DNA from: CAYQTL01 sp964420405 | Lineage (GTDB): Bacteria > Acidobacteriota > Thermoanaerobaculia > Thermoanaerobaculales > Sulfomarinibacteraceae | Direction of reading: 5' to 3' | DNA: 18,662 nt | NCBI GenBank assembly: GCA_964420405.1 | Contig: CAYQTL010000084.1 | Location: 1 to 18,662 of the forward strand | Shown: positions 1 to 7,378 of the stretch, in pieces | Position numbering within the stretch: the stretch's first letter is position 1 | Layout of the letters: each line of letters starts with the position of its first letter | Notes under the pieces: generated by a model | The model's input: only the letters and a program-made list of their open reading frames with translations | What the model was told of the DNA's origin: nothing | Database searches by the model: none | Program-made: the position numbers and the translations under genes

Positions 1-872
1 AGCAGATCGACGCGGCCGTCCGGGCCGAGCACCGCCAGGCCCGCCGGCGCGCCCGCGAAGCGTCCGGCCGCGATGTCCACCACCGCCCTGCCGAGGTCCA
101 CCAGATCCAGCTCGCGGACGATGTCGGGCGCCTCCTCCAGCCAGTCTCGGGAGTCGTCGCGACCGCGTACCACCGCCACGCCGGCAGGCAGCGCCACCGC
201 CAGGTCGAGCCACGGATCGTCGTCCAGGGGCGCCGCCACCACCCGCAGCGCCGGAGCCGGCAGCTCGATCACCTCGGCCGCGGCGCGGTCCCCCGCGGAC
301 CACAGCTCGAGCCGGTGGCGTCCCCGCTGTGACACGCCGACAGCGAGGGCCGCGCGGCCGTCTCGACGGTCGAGGTCCACCGCGGCGAGAGCCGTGAGCG
401 CCCCGTCCAACGACACGGTCGACGCGGCGGGCTGCGACCCCGGGGCCAGGTCGCGGACCACGGTGATCCCGGGCATCCCGACCGTCCCGGTCACCGCCTC
501 GGGACGGCCGTCGCCGTCCACGTCCGCCACCACGATCCGGTCCGGCCGGCCGGCGAGGGCGACCGGGGCCGACGCCGCCGGCCGGAACGGCGCCTCGCCG
601 GCGGCCACGTCGCGCTTCCGCTCCGCCGCTCCGGCGAGCACGACCAGCCCGCCGCCGTCCTCGCCGGCGACGATCGCCACCACGTCGGGGACGCCGTCGC
701 CGTCCACGTCCGCCACCTGGTGGACCGCCGGCGTCGGCTGGCGGTCCGCGCTCGGAGATCCGCCGGCGTCGGCCACCGCCATTCGGCCCAACGGTGCGGA
801 CACCGCAGCCGATACCAGAAGCGACGGGGCGAGCAGTCCGATCATGGCGACGTCGACACGGCGTGCACGCAT
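1..872 (-). CDS. Exported FG-GAP/VCBS-type repeat protein, 3' end outside the window
   Basis: The frame is open from an ATG at 872 to the window edge, giving about 290 residues with no stop. The start is set by a GAGGGGG ribosome binding site about 6 bases upstream. Residues 1-28 look like a signal peptide (RARR followed by a hydrophobic stretch ending near AAVSA). Calcium-binding-loop motifs typical of FG-GAP/VCBS repeats follow: DVDGDGVPD at 55-63 and DVDGDGRPE at 117-125, with degenerate copies near 165 (VDLDRRDGRAALAVG) and further on (LDDDPWLDLAV). Such proteins form beta-propeller-like blades and are usually secreted or surface-bound; the role here is unknown. It is divergent from miaA. 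The rightward frame over the same DNA is a Ser/Arg/Thr-rich shadow without domains. The C-terminus is missing, so total length and any anchor cannot be judged. Confidence 0.85.
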   Translation of the reverse strand, partial: MRARRVDVAMIGLLAPSLLVSAAVSAPLGRMAVADAGGSPSADRQPTPAVHQVADVDGDGVPDVVAIVAGEDGGGLVVLAGAAERKRDVAAGEAPFRPAASAPVALAGRPDRIVVADVDGDGRPEAVTGTVGMPGITVVRDLAPGSQPAASTVSLDGALTALAAVDLDRRDGRAALAVGVSQRGRHRLELWSAGDRAAAEVIELPAPALRVVAAPLDDDPWLDLAVALPAGVAVVRGRDDSRDWLEEAPDIVRELDLVDLGRAVVDIAAGRFAGAPAGLAVLGPDGRVDL

Positions 873-893
873 GGGAACCCCCTCATGTCCCGA

Positions 894-909
894 CCGCTCC
901 AGGGAGCGG
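894..909. repeat. Short perfect inverted repeat in the divergent spacer
   Basis: CCGCTCC and GGAGCGG face each other across a 2-base AG spacer in the 104-bp region between the FG-GAP gene and miaA. It lies in the 5' leader of the leftward gene and upstream of the miaA -10 box. It could be an operator or a small hairpin; only the symmetry is visible. Confidence 0.4.
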
Positions 910-964
910 CGCTGTTCGGATTGATTCAGCGACTTTATCTCATCCGTCTCGAAAGCGCACGACG

Positions 965-970
965 TAGAAT
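965..970 (+). promoter_or_regulatory. Putative -10 box for miaA (TAGAAT), near-leaderless
   Basis: TAGAAT ends 6 bases before the GTG start of miaA. If it is the -10 box, transcription begins at or within a base or two of the start codon, so the mRNA would be leaderless. No ribosome binding site is visible before the GTG, which fits. No convincing TTGACA-like -35 box is seen. Confidence 0.4.
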
Positions 971-976
971 CCCGCC

Positions 977-1909
977 GTGGCCGAGCCGCTGCTGGTCGTC
1001 GCGGGACCCACCGCGTCCGGCAAGACCCGTCTCGGGGTCGAGGTGGCGGAGCTGCTCGGCGGCGAGGTGGTGTCGGCGGACGCGTTCGCCGTCTACCGCG
1101 GCCTGGACATCGGGACCGACAAGCCGTCGCCCGAGCTGCGGCGACGGGTCCCCCACCACATGGTCGACGTGGCCGATCCGACCGAGCTCTTCAGCGCCGG
1201 GCGGTTTGCTGCCGAGGCGTCCGAAGCCATCGAGGACGTCCGCGGCCGCGGCCGGACACCGGTGGTGGTCGGGGGCACCCACTTCTGGATCCGGGCTCTG
1301 GTGGTCGGCCTGTTCCCCGAGCCGGAGCGCGACCCCGCCGTCCGGCGGCGTCTCGAGGCGGAGTGGAGGGAGTCCCCGGCGGCGGTCGCGGCCCGGCTCG
1401 AGGCGGTCGATCCGGAGGCCGCCGCCCGCATCGGCCCGGCCGACCGCCAGCGGATCCTGCGCGCCCTCGAGGTCTTCGAGCTGTCCCGGATGCCGCTCTC
1501 GGAGCATTGGCGATGGCATCAGCGGGACGCTCCCTACCGCCCGTTGATGGCCGCCCCGGCACGGTCGAGGCAGGACCTCTATGCTAGAATCGATGGTCGG
1601 GTCGACGCCATGTTCGCCGCTGGACTCGTCGCCGAGGTCGAGCGGTTGCTGGAGTCGGGCCTGGCACGGGACGCCCACGCGCTGAAGGCAATCGGATACC
1701 GCGAGGTGGCCCGCTACCTGGACGGTTCGTGGGATCTCGAGACGGCGAAGGAGGAGACGAAGCGCGCGAGCCGCCGACTCGCGAAACGACAGCTCAGCTG
1801 GCTGCGGAACCTGAGTGAGTCCCCGGTTCACCGGGTTCCCGACGCCGCCGACGGGGGGGCGAGCCGGGTTGTCGAGCTGTGGGCGCAACACACACGAGGT
1901 CGCCGATGA
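977..1909 (+). CDS. miaA: tRNA dimethylallyltransferase MiaA
   Basis: This 310-residue protein, of usual family length, transfers a dimethylallyl group to N6 of A37 in tRNAs that read UNN codons. The P-loop GPTASGKT is at residues 9-16. Family motifs follow: SADAFAVYRGLDIGTDKP, VPHHMVDVADP, GGTHFWIRAL, DRQRILRALEVFELS and AIGYREVARYL near the C-terminus. The first motif is unusual because many family members read DSxQ where this reads DAFA; the Asp is kept. GGTHFW also replaces the commoner GGTxLY. The start is GTG with no clear ribosome binding site and a -10-like TAGAAT just upstream. The stop overlaps the hfq start as ATGA, so this is the first gene of an operon with hfq, a classical pairing. 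Confidence 0.97.
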   Translation: MAEPLLVVAGPTASGKTRLGVEVAELLGGEVVSADAFAVYRGLDIGTDKPSPELRRRVPHHMVDVADPTELFSAGRFAAEASEAIEDVRGRGRTPVVVGGTHFWIRALVVGLFPEPERDPAVRRRLEAEWRESPAAVAARLEAVDPEAAARIGPADRQRILRALEVFELSRMPLSEHWRWHQRDAPYRPLMAAPARSRQDLYARIDGRVDAMFAAGLVAEVERLLESGLARDAHALKAIGYREVARYLDGSWDLETAKEETKRASRRLAKRQLSWLRNLSESPVHRVPDAADGGASRVVELWAQHTRGRR

Positions 1910-2151
1910 ACAAGCCTGCGAGCAGTACCATCAACATCCAGGATCCATTCTTCTATCAGCTCCGCAAGGACTCCCGCCTCGTTCACGTGTACCTCGTGAG
2001 CGGCAAGCGGCTCACCGGGGTGCTGCGGCGGTTCGACCGCTACGCCATCATCCTGGAGAACCACGGCCAGGAGCAGCTCGTCTACAAGCACGCCATCGCC
2101 AGCATCATGCCGGCGACGAGCTACGACGAGCAGCCTCCCCGCAGCCCCTGA
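1906..2151 (+). CDS. hfq: RNA chaperone Hfq
   Basis: This 81-residue Sm-like protein forms a hexamer that anneals small RNAs to mRNAs. The Sm1 region contains NIQDPFFYQLRKD and VYLVSGKRLTGVLRRFDRY. The Sm2 motif is YKHAIASI, close to the classical YKHAISTI, with the Lys-His pair of the proximal face retained. The C-terminal tail is short, as in many non-enteric Hfqs. ATG 1906 was chosen over an in-frame upstream GTG (1879) because GAGG at 1895-1898 is well placed and the ATG overlaps the miaA stop (ATGA). The next gene starts 5 bases after the stop, so translation is probably coupled. Its presence implies that small-RNA regulation exists in this organism. Confidence 0.97.
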   Translation: MNKPASSTINIQDPFFYQLRKDSRLVHVYLVSGKRLTGVLRRFDRYAIILENHGQEQLVYKHAIASIMPATSYDEQPPRSP

Positions 2152-2156
2152 ACGCC

Positions 2157-3416
2157 ATGAACCGCCGCCCTGCGCAGGGGTCGACCCGCCGCGCGCATCG
2201 TCCGTTCCGGGCGATGGCCGGTGTCGCGGCGTTTGGCGTGGTCCTGGTCGTCGCCGGCTGCGCGCCCAGGCCGGCGCCGCCCCAGCGACACCCCCTCGGG
2301 TTCCCGTCTCCGCTTGCCGGCCCAGGCTCCCCGGAGCTGGACCGGTCGCGGCTGCAGACGCTCGAGGACGGCTGGCGACATCTCCTCGAGGACCGCGCCG
2401 GCGAGGCCATGGCCGCGGCCCGGGCGGTGGGCGGGCCCGGCGGGAGGCTGCTCGAGCTGCAGACCGAGGGGCTCGTGGACAGCGCAGCCGCGCTCGAGGG
2501 CCTCCGCGACCTGACACGCTCGGCCCCCGGTTACGCCGCCGCCTGGCTGACGCTGTCGATCTTCGCGGAGCGGGCCGGGGACGAGCCGGCTGCGTGGGAG
2601 GCTGCCCGTCGCGGCGCCGAGCTGTGGCCGGACGAGCCGTGGCGCCAGCGGGTGCGAAGGTTGGGCGAGCGCTGGATCGGCGACCGCGTCGACGCAGCGC
2701 GCGACGCCGTCGGCGAGAGCCCGGCGGAGGCACTGGAGACCGTCCGCCGCGCCCTCGCCCTCGACCCCGACAGCCCGGACGGACGCCTGGTGGAGGCCGC
2801 CGCGCTGGTCGGTCTCGACCGGCTCGACGAGGCGGAGGGCGCCCTCGCCGGCCTCGAGGACCGGCCGGAGGCGCGCATGCTGCTGGGCGAGATCGCCGAG
2901 CGCCGCCGCGACTGGCTGGCTGCCATGTCCCACTACCAGCAGGTGCCCGCCGACGTCCCGGGCCGGGCCCGGGCGCTGCTTCGCGCCCAGCTGCGATGGC
3001 GGCTCGAGGTGCTGCCCGGATGGGTCCGCGAGGCGGCTGACTCACCGAGTCTCACGCGCCAGCAGCTCGCGGTGCTGCTGGTCTCCCTGCTGCCGCAGCT
3101 GGAGTCCCTGTCGGGCGGCCAGGTGCCGCTGATGTCGGACATCGTCGACCTTCCCGGGCGCGGCGAGATCGTCACCGTCGTCCGGCTCGGCCTGATGTCG
3201 GTGGACCGGCTCGAGCACCGGTTCGACCCGCTCCGCGAGGTCACCCCCGAGCAGGCCCGCGAGGCCGTCGACGCCGCCGTCGAGCGTCTCGGCTGGAGCC
3301 CGGTCGAGTGGTGCGGCGACGTGGTAAGCTCGGGGTGCTCCGACATCGCAGCACCCGTGACGGGGCACGCCGTGACGCGCGTGCTGCTGGAGCTCGCCGA
3401 GGGAGAGCGACCGTGA
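2157..3416 (+). CDS. TPR-type lipoprotein with a C-terminal SLH-like segment
   Basis: This 419-residue protein starts at ATG 2157, 5 bases after hfq. An Arg-rich n-region and a hydrophobic stretch end in the lipobox VVAGC (Cys35), so it is probably a lipoprotein. An internal ATG (2214) would shorten the n-region and lose its charges, so the longer start is preferred. Residues about 60-290 are helical with TPR-like character (for example AWEAARRGAELWPDEPW, ALETVRRALALDPDSPDGR, AMSHYQQVP). After about residue 300, TRQQLAVLLVSLLPQLE, then MSDIVDLPGRGEI and HRFDPLREVTPEQ resemble an S-layer-homology-like module. A late pair of Cys (WCGDVVSSGC) could form a disulfide. The stop overlaps the next start (GTGA). 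The function is unknown; a scaffold in the envelope is plausible. Confidence 0.85.
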   Translation: MNRRPAQGSTRRAHRPFRAMAGVAAFGVVLVVAGCAPRPAPPQRHPLGFPSPLAGPGSPELDRSRLQTLEDGWRHLLEDRAGEAMAAARAVGGPGGRLLELQTEGLVDSAAALEGLRDLTRSAPGYAAAWLTLSIFAERAGDEPAAWEAARRGAELWPDEPWRQRVRRLGERWIGDRVDAARDAVGESPAEALETVRRALALDPDSPDGRLVEAAALVGLDRLDEAEGALAGLEDRPEARMLLGEIAERRRDWLAAMSHYQQVPADVPGRARALLRAQLRWRLEVLPGWVREAADSPSLTRQQLAVLLVSLLPQLESLSGGQVPLMSDIVDLPGRGEIVTVVRLGLMSVDRLEHRFDPLREVTPEQAREAVDAAVERLGWSPVEWCGDVVSSGCSDIAAPVTGHAVTRVLLELAEGERP

Positions 3417-4084
3417 CCGAACGCACCCGACAGCTGCTGGCCGGAGTCGAGCTGTTCTCCGAGCTCGACGACGAGGCGCTCGCCAAGGTGGCGTCGCTGG
3501 CCCAGCTGCGCGCGTTCCCGAAGGACACCGCGATCTTCCACGCCGGCGACCCGGCCGACGCCGTGTTCGTGGTCGCCACCGGCAAGGTCAAGATCGTCGT
3601 CACCTCCACGGACGGCAAGGAGTTCATCCTGTCGGTGCTCGGCGCCGGCCAGGTGTTCGGCGAGATGGCACTGATCGAGTCGGCGCCCCGCTCGGCGTCC
3701 GTGCAGACCGTCACCGCGGTCGAGGCGCTGGTCATCAGCCGCCACGACTTCCAGCACCTGCTGAACACCTCCCCCGGGGTCTCCCGCGGCCTGCTGATGA
3801 TCCTCTCGCGGCGGCTGCGCCGGGCCAACTCGAAGATGGAGTCGCTGGCCTACATGGACGTCGCCGGCCGGCTCGCGCGCTATCTGCTCGACCTCGCGCG
3901 CGACCACGGCCAGCGGGTCGGCAACGGCTGGGTGGTCGTCCGCCGGCCGACCCACTCGGACATCGCCCACTCGATCGGCACCAGCCGGGAGACCGTGTCG
4001 CGCCTCATCAACGAGTTCGAGGAGGGCTTCGGGCTGGCGAACAAGGGCAAGTTCACCTACATCCGGGAGAACCTGCTCGAGTAG
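3413..4084 (+). CDS. Crp/Fnr-family transcription regulator
   Basis: This 223-residue protein has the standard two-domain layout. The N-terminal cyclic-nucleotide-binding-type beta barrel (about 10-125) contains GEMALIESAPRSASV, which keeps the Gly-Glu and Arg-Ser-Ala positions of the phosphate-binding cassette, so a cyclic nucleotide ligand is plausible. A dimer helix follows, then a winged HTH near 180-205 with SDIAHSIGTSRETVSRLI, typical of the family. There is no Fnr-type N-terminal Cys cluster, so oxygen sensing by an Fe-S cluster is unlikely. GTG 3413 is chosen because it overlaps the previous stop and follows GAGGGAGAG. It is the last gene of the miaA-hfq operon. The regulon cannot be inferred. 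Confidence 0.93.
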   Translation: MTERTRQLLAGVELFSELDDEALAKVASLAQLRAFPKDTAIFHAGDPADAVFVVATGKVKIVVTSTDGKEFILSVLGAGQVFGEMALIESAPRSASVQTVTAVEALVISRHDFQHLLNTSPGVSRGLLMILSRRLRRANSKMESLAYMDVAGRLARYLLDLARDHGQRVGNGWVVVRRPTHSDIAHSIGTSRETVSRLINEFEEGFGLANKGKFTYIRENLLE

Positions 4085-4117
4085 CGGCGCGCCGGCGCGG
4101 TGGGACGCGACGGGTCC

Positions 4118-4147
4118 GATCCCGATCCCGTTCCCGTTCCCGTTCCC
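4118..4147. repeat. C-rich hexamer array (2 GATCCC + 3 GTTCCC)
   Basis: Five perfect contiguous hexamers lie 33 bases after the crp-like stop. The complement strand reads as runs of GGG separated by 3 bases, which is the pattern of a potential G-quadruplex. It is the left boundary of the composite element filling 4085-4385. Confidence 0.85.
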
Positions 4148-4160
4148 AGTGGTCCCAGGC

Positions 4161-4264
4161 CCCGTGCCACGACACTCCGGTCCCAGGGACCGAGCTCGTG
4201 CTCTGCACCTGTCGGGCGTCCGAGGCCGACAGGCACCCGGCCCGACCCGCGAGCCACCTTCACA
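4161..4264. repeat. Conserved core of the intergenic element, copy A
   Basis: This stretch holds two blocks shared with other spacers. The first, about 4161-4189, contains ACGACACTCCGGTCCCAGGG. The second, 4207-4264, matches 6048-6105 at 51 of 58 positions without gaps. Inside the second block CTGTCGG (4209-4215) pairs with CCGACAG (4226-4232) across 10 bases. No ORF with family resemblance is present in the spacer, which otherwise holds only the two hexamer arrays and the cysS promoter. Confidence 0.7.
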
Positions 4265-4319
4265 CGTCCACGCACTCCCACCGTCACAGGGCCACACCCG
4301 GCTCGGGCGGCGTTTCATC

Positions 4320-4343
4320 GGGAGCGGGAACGGGAGCGGGAGC
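4320..4343. repeat. G-rich hexamer array (GGGAGC/GGGAAC x4) just upstream of cysS
   Basis: The order is GGGAGC, GGGAAC, GGGAGC, GGGAGC: four GGG runs with 3-base loops on the coding strand. It is inverted relative to the C-rich array at 4118-4147. It ends 18 bases before the -10 box of cysS, so it occupies the place of a -35 element. Confidence 0.85.
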
Positions 4344-4361
4344 GGAGTGGGGCCTCCCATG

Positions 4362-4367
4362 TACAAT
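4362..4367 (+). promoter_or_regulatory. Putative -10 box for cysS (TACAAT)
   Basis: TACAAT lies 18 bases before the cysS start codon, giving a predicted leader of about 10-12 bases that just includes the CGGAGG ribosome binding site. No -35 consensus is seen; the position holds the end of a GGGAGC array. The box also argues against the in-frame ATG at 4359-4361 as the start. Confidence 0.5.
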
Positions 4368-4385
4368 CCCCTTTCCGGAGGCGAC

Positions 4386-5789
4386 ATGGGCGACGTGCGG
4401 ATCCGTCTCTACAATACCCTGACACGGAAGACCGAGCCGTTCGAGTCGCTGGAGCCGGGCCACGCGCGGATGTACACGTGCGGACCGACGGTCTACGACT
4501 TCGCCCACATCGGCAACCTGCGGACGTTCCTGTTCGAGGACGTGCTCCGGCGCGCGCTGCAGCTCTTCGGCTACCGCGTCACCCAGGTCATGAACCTCAC
4601 CGACGTCGACGACAAGACGATCCGCGGCGCCACCCGCGAGGGCGTCAGCCTTCGCGAGTACACCGACCGCTTCGTGGCGGCGTTCTTCGAGGACCTCGAG
4701 ACCCTCGGCGTCGAGCCCGCCGAGCACTACCCCCGGGCCACCGAGTTCATCCCGCAGATGGTCGAGATCGTCGAGCGCCTCCGCGAGCAGGGTCACACCT
4801 ACGAGTCCGAGGGCTCCGTCTACTACCGGATCGACACCTACTCCGGGTACGGCAAGCTGTCGGGCGTGCGCGCCGGGTCGACCCTCGCCGGCGCCAGGGT
4901 CGACGTGGACGAGTACGACAAGGAGGACGCCCGCGACTTCGTGCTGTGGAAGGCCGCCCGTCCCGGCGAGCCGGCGTGGGACACCTCGCTCGGCACCGGC
5001 CGTCCCGGCTGGCACCTCGAGTGCTCGGCCATGTCCATGGCGCTGCTCGGCGAGAGCTTCGACATCCACACCGGGGCGGTGGACAACATCTTCCCCCACC
5101 ACGAGAACGAGATCGCCCAGTCGGAGGGGGCCACGGGCCGGCCGTTCGCCCGCTACTGGCTGCACGCCGAGCACCTCGTGGTCGAGGGCGAGAAGATGGC
5201 CAAGTCGAAGGGCAACTTCTTCACCCTGCGGGACCTGCTCGAGCGCGGCCACGATCCGCTCGCGATCCGCTACCTGCTGATCTCGGTGCCGTACCGCCAA
5301 AAGCTCAACTTCACCTTCGACGGCCTCCACGCCGCCGGCCAGGCGGTCGACCGGCTCGCCAACACCCTGCGCCGCCTGCGGACGACGCCCACGGTGGAGG
5401 GGCCAGGAGCCCTGGACGCCGGGCAGGTGGACGGATACCGCCACGAGCTGTGCGAAGCCCTCGCCGACGACCTCAACACCGCCCGCGCCCTGGCCGCGGT
5501 CCACGGCCTGCTGCGGGCCGTCAACACCGCCCTGGACGGCGGCGGCATCTCGGCCTCGGCGCGAGAGCGCGTCGACGCCCTGGTGGCGGAGGTCGACCGC
5601 GCCCTCGGGATCGTCCCCGAGGTGGCCGAGACCGGCGGCGACGCCGAGATCGACGCCCTCGTGGCGGAACGGGCGGCAGCCCGTGCGGCACGCCTGTTCG
5701 ACCGTGCAGACGCGATCCGTGACCGGCTCGCCGCGCGCGGCATCACCCTCGAGGACACCCCCCACGGCACCGTGTGGCACCGCGACTGA
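4386..5789 (+). CDS. cysS: Cysteinyl-tRNA synthetase
   Basis: This 467-residue class I synthetase charges tRNA-Cys, and its length is normal. The active-site zinc ligands are visible: Cys32 in TCGPTVY, the Cys in WHLECSAM, and His/Glu in FPHHENEIAQSE. The HIGH signature is HIGN at 41-44, a common variant in CysRS, within AHIGNLRTFLFED. The KMSKS loop is KMAKS at 270-274 followed by KGNFF. The C-terminal part has the helical anticodon-binding DALR-like region and ends in GTVWHRD, typical of the family. ATG 4386 is chosen for the CGGAGG about 5 bases upstream. It is flanked by hexamer-array spacers on both sides and looks monocistronic. Confidence 0.98.
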   Translation: MGDVRIRLYNTLTRKTEPFESLEPGHARMYTCGPTVYDFAHIGNLRTFLFEDVLRRALQLFGYRVTQVMNLTDVDDKTIRGATREGVSLREYTDRFVAAFFEDLETLGVEPAEHYPRATEFIPQMVEIVERLREQGHTYESEGSVYYRIDTYSGYGKLSGVRAGSTLAGARVDVDEYDKEDARDFVLWKAARPGEPAWDTSLGTGRPGWHLECSAMSMALLGESFDIHTGAVDNIFPHHENEIAQSEGATGRPFARYWLHAEHLVVEGEKMAKSKGNFFTLRDLLERGHDPLAIRYLLISVPYRQKLNFTFDGLHAAGQAVDRLANTLRRLRTTPTVEGPGALDAGQVDGYRHELCEALADDLNTARALAAVHGLLRAVNTALDGGGISASARERVDALVAEVDRALGIVPEVAETGGDAEIDALVAERAAARAARLFDRADAIRDRLAARGITLEDTPHGTVWHRD

Positions 5790-5931
5790 CACGATCCGAG
5801 CGTGTGAAGGTGTGGCGGTGAGAACGGGTGGAGGGGTGCTGCGCCCGATCCCGCCGCCGACGTTCCCGCCCCGCACTCCCCCGACGCTACGATCCCGCTA
5901 CAGCGTTCTCCTGATCCTGGTCCCCCGGTCC

Positions 5932-5961
5932 GATCCCGATCCCGTTCCCGGTCCCGTTCCC
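5932..5961. repeat. C-rich hexamer array (GATCCC x2, GTTCCC, GGTCCC, GTTCCC)
   Basis: Five contiguous hexamers in the same order as the array at 4118-4147, with a single base change (GGTCCC for GTTCCC), preceded by the same GGTCC. This near identity, followed by shared blocks downstream, shows the two spacers carry copies of one element. Confidence 0.85.
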
Positions 5962-5970
5962 GACGGCTCC

Positions 5971-6105
5971 GCCCCGCACGGCGCCACTCCGATCCCGGGG
6001 AGGGCTCCCACTCTCGTGCCCTCGGCAGGATCGGGCGGTTCGGCGATACCTGCCGGGCGTCCGAGGCGGACAGGCGCCCGGCCCGGACCGCGGGCCACCG
6101 TCACA
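5971..6105. repeat. Conserved core of the intergenic element, copy B
   Basis: The first block, 5971-6001, contains CCACTCCGATCCCGGGGA and resembles 4161-4189 and 12465-12496. The second block, 6048-6105, is the gapless partner of 4207-4264 (7 differences in 58). Here it can fold into a nested hairpin: GCCGGGC 6052-6058 with GCCCGGC 6076-6082, and GTCCG 6059-6063 with CGGAC 6067-6071 around an AGG loop. Confidence 0.7.
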
Positions 6106-6196
6106 GCTTCGCACCTCGTACCCCACGCCCGCGACGGATCGGGCGGTGTGGTCCAGCTCCGGGTCCGGGTGCGCCACCGCATCGCCGGACGGTCGC

Positions 6197-7372
6197 TCAC
6201 CTGACCACATCGGACGGCCGGACGAGGGTGATGCCCCGGTCCTCGAGGCCGGGCAGCTCGGCGGCGAGGACCTGGACGGTGACGGGGTCCAGATGGCCGA
6301 TCGCCACCGCCTCGCCCTCCAGCAGCGCGTGGTAGACGGCCTCGGCCAGCTGCGCCCGCACCGCCACGGGGGTGCGCTCGTTGTCCAGGAACACGTGCCG
6401 CCGCGCGGTCGCGACGCCCTGCGCCCGGGCCGCCGCCTCGGCGACGGTGTCGACGGTCGTCCGGGAGTCGAGGAAGGCGACCCCGCGGGCCTTCAGCTCC
6501 TGCATCACCCAGGTCATCGTCGGCAGGTCGGCGGTCGCCCGCGAGCCCATGTGGTTGTTGACGCCGACCACGTGCGGCAGGTTGTTGAGGGCCGCGTGGA
6601 CGGTGGTGCGGATCTCCGACTCGGTCATGGACAGCAGCACCGCGCCCGGCCCTGGAGAGCGTTGCGGGTAGTCTTCGGGCTCCATCGGCAGGTGCAGCCA
6701 GATCTCGTGGCCGGCCCGGTGCAGGGCGACCGACGTCTCGACCGACGCCGGCAGGAACGGCAGCACCGCCACCGCCACCTCGTCCGGTAGGGCCACCGCC
6801 GCCGGCACGAGATCGAGCGACTGACCGCCGTCGTCGAGCAGGATCGCCAGCCGTCCGGTGGCCTCGGCAGGCGGCGCAGGTCGAGCCGTCGGCGACGGTC
6901 GCGGCGGATCGGCGACCGGGGCCATCTCCCGGTAGCCGAGGGCGACCGCGGCGACGATCTCGAACGCCTCGCCCGCCAGGTCCACCCGGAGCGTCGCGCC
7001 CGCCTCGCCCGGATCCGCCCGCCGGACCGAGCCCCCCGCGCGCTGCGCCTCCTGCGCGAGGGCGTCGAGCAGCGCGTCGGCCACGTCCGCGGACGGCAGC
7101 TCGATCCGCCACGACCGCACGAACACGCCGTCGACCTTGCGGATCGGGTCGTCGGCCCGGATCGCGACCGCCGGCACGCCGCGGCCGTCGGCCACCGCCC
7201 GGATGCGGTCGCCGAACTCCACCACTCCGCCGTCGGCGACCGGCTGCGGGCCTCCCCGGGCGAGCACGAACCACAGCGCCGCCGCGACCACCGACAGCGC
7301 CGCGGCCAGCATCGCCACCCGGATCGGCCAGGACGGCGTCCGCCCCTTGCGCCGGCTCGCCCGACGGGCCAC
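6197..7372 (-). CDS. YibQ-type divergent polysaccharide deacetylase family protein
   Basis: This 391-residue protein starts at GTG 7372, 6 bases after the stop of the upstream gene, with no clear ribosome binding site; coupling is likely. A basic N-terminus is followed by one membrane segment (about 18-39), which places the rest outside the cytoplasm. A variable region of about 140 residues precedes the catalytic-type domain (from about 190), with motifs of the divergent polysaccharide deacetylase family (Pfam Polysacc_deac_2): ILLDDGG, VLPFLPAS, HEIWLHLPMEPEDYP, VVGVNNHMGSRAT, FLDSRTT and the late GHLDP. The DD and the HMGS His are kept, so metal binding looks intact. It is the third gene of an envC / S41-like / yibQ operon, a combination linked to cell-envelope or septal peptidoglycan handling. 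The substrate of the family is not firmly known. Confidence 0.9.
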   Translation of the reverse strand: MARRASRRKGRTPSWPIRVAMLAAALSVVAAALWFVLARGGPQPVADGGVVEFGDRIRAVADGRGVPAVAIRADDPIRKVDGVFVRSWRIELPSADVADALLDALAQEAQRAGGSVRRADPGEAGATLRVDLAGEAFEIVAAVALGYREMAPVADPPRPSPTARPAPPAEATGRLAILLDDGGQSLDLVPAAVALPDEVAVAVLPFLPASVETSVALHRAGHEIWLHLPMEPEDYPQRSPGPGAVLLSMTESEIRTTVHAALNNLPHVVGVNNHMGSRATADLPTMTWVMQELKARGVAFLDSRTTVDTVAEAAARAQGVATARRHVFLDNERTPVAVRAQLAEAVYHALLEGEAVAIGHLDPVTVQVLAAELPGLEDRGITLVRPSDVVR

Positions 7373-7378
7373 GGCGCG

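Larger units (their letters stand above)
5790..6196. other. Convergent spacer between cysS and the yibQ-like gene: no gene seen
   Basis: The 407 bp hold no credible gene. A small hairpin CACG-N7-CGTG follows the cysS stop. Isolated GATCCC/GTTCCC hexamers occur before the main array at 5932. The 12-mer GGATCGGGCGGT appears twice (6028-6039 and 6136-6147). The conserved 58-bp block is at 6048-6105. Confidence 0.6.

Noticed and set aside
73..924. Long rightward frame opposite the FG-GAP gene
   Set aside because: The product is Ser/Thr/Arg-rich with no domain, signal or ribosome binding site. The minus frame shows a signal peptide and DVDGDG repeats.
5790..5812. Intrinsic terminator after cysS
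   Set aside because: The CACG/CGTG stem is only 4 bp and no T-run follows.
5790..6196. Possible small RNA or riboswitch in the cysS-yibQ spacer
   Set aside because: Hairpins exist, but the spacer lies downstream of both convergent genes and its conserved block is shared with another spacer, which fits a repeat element better. No known riboswitch motif was recognised.
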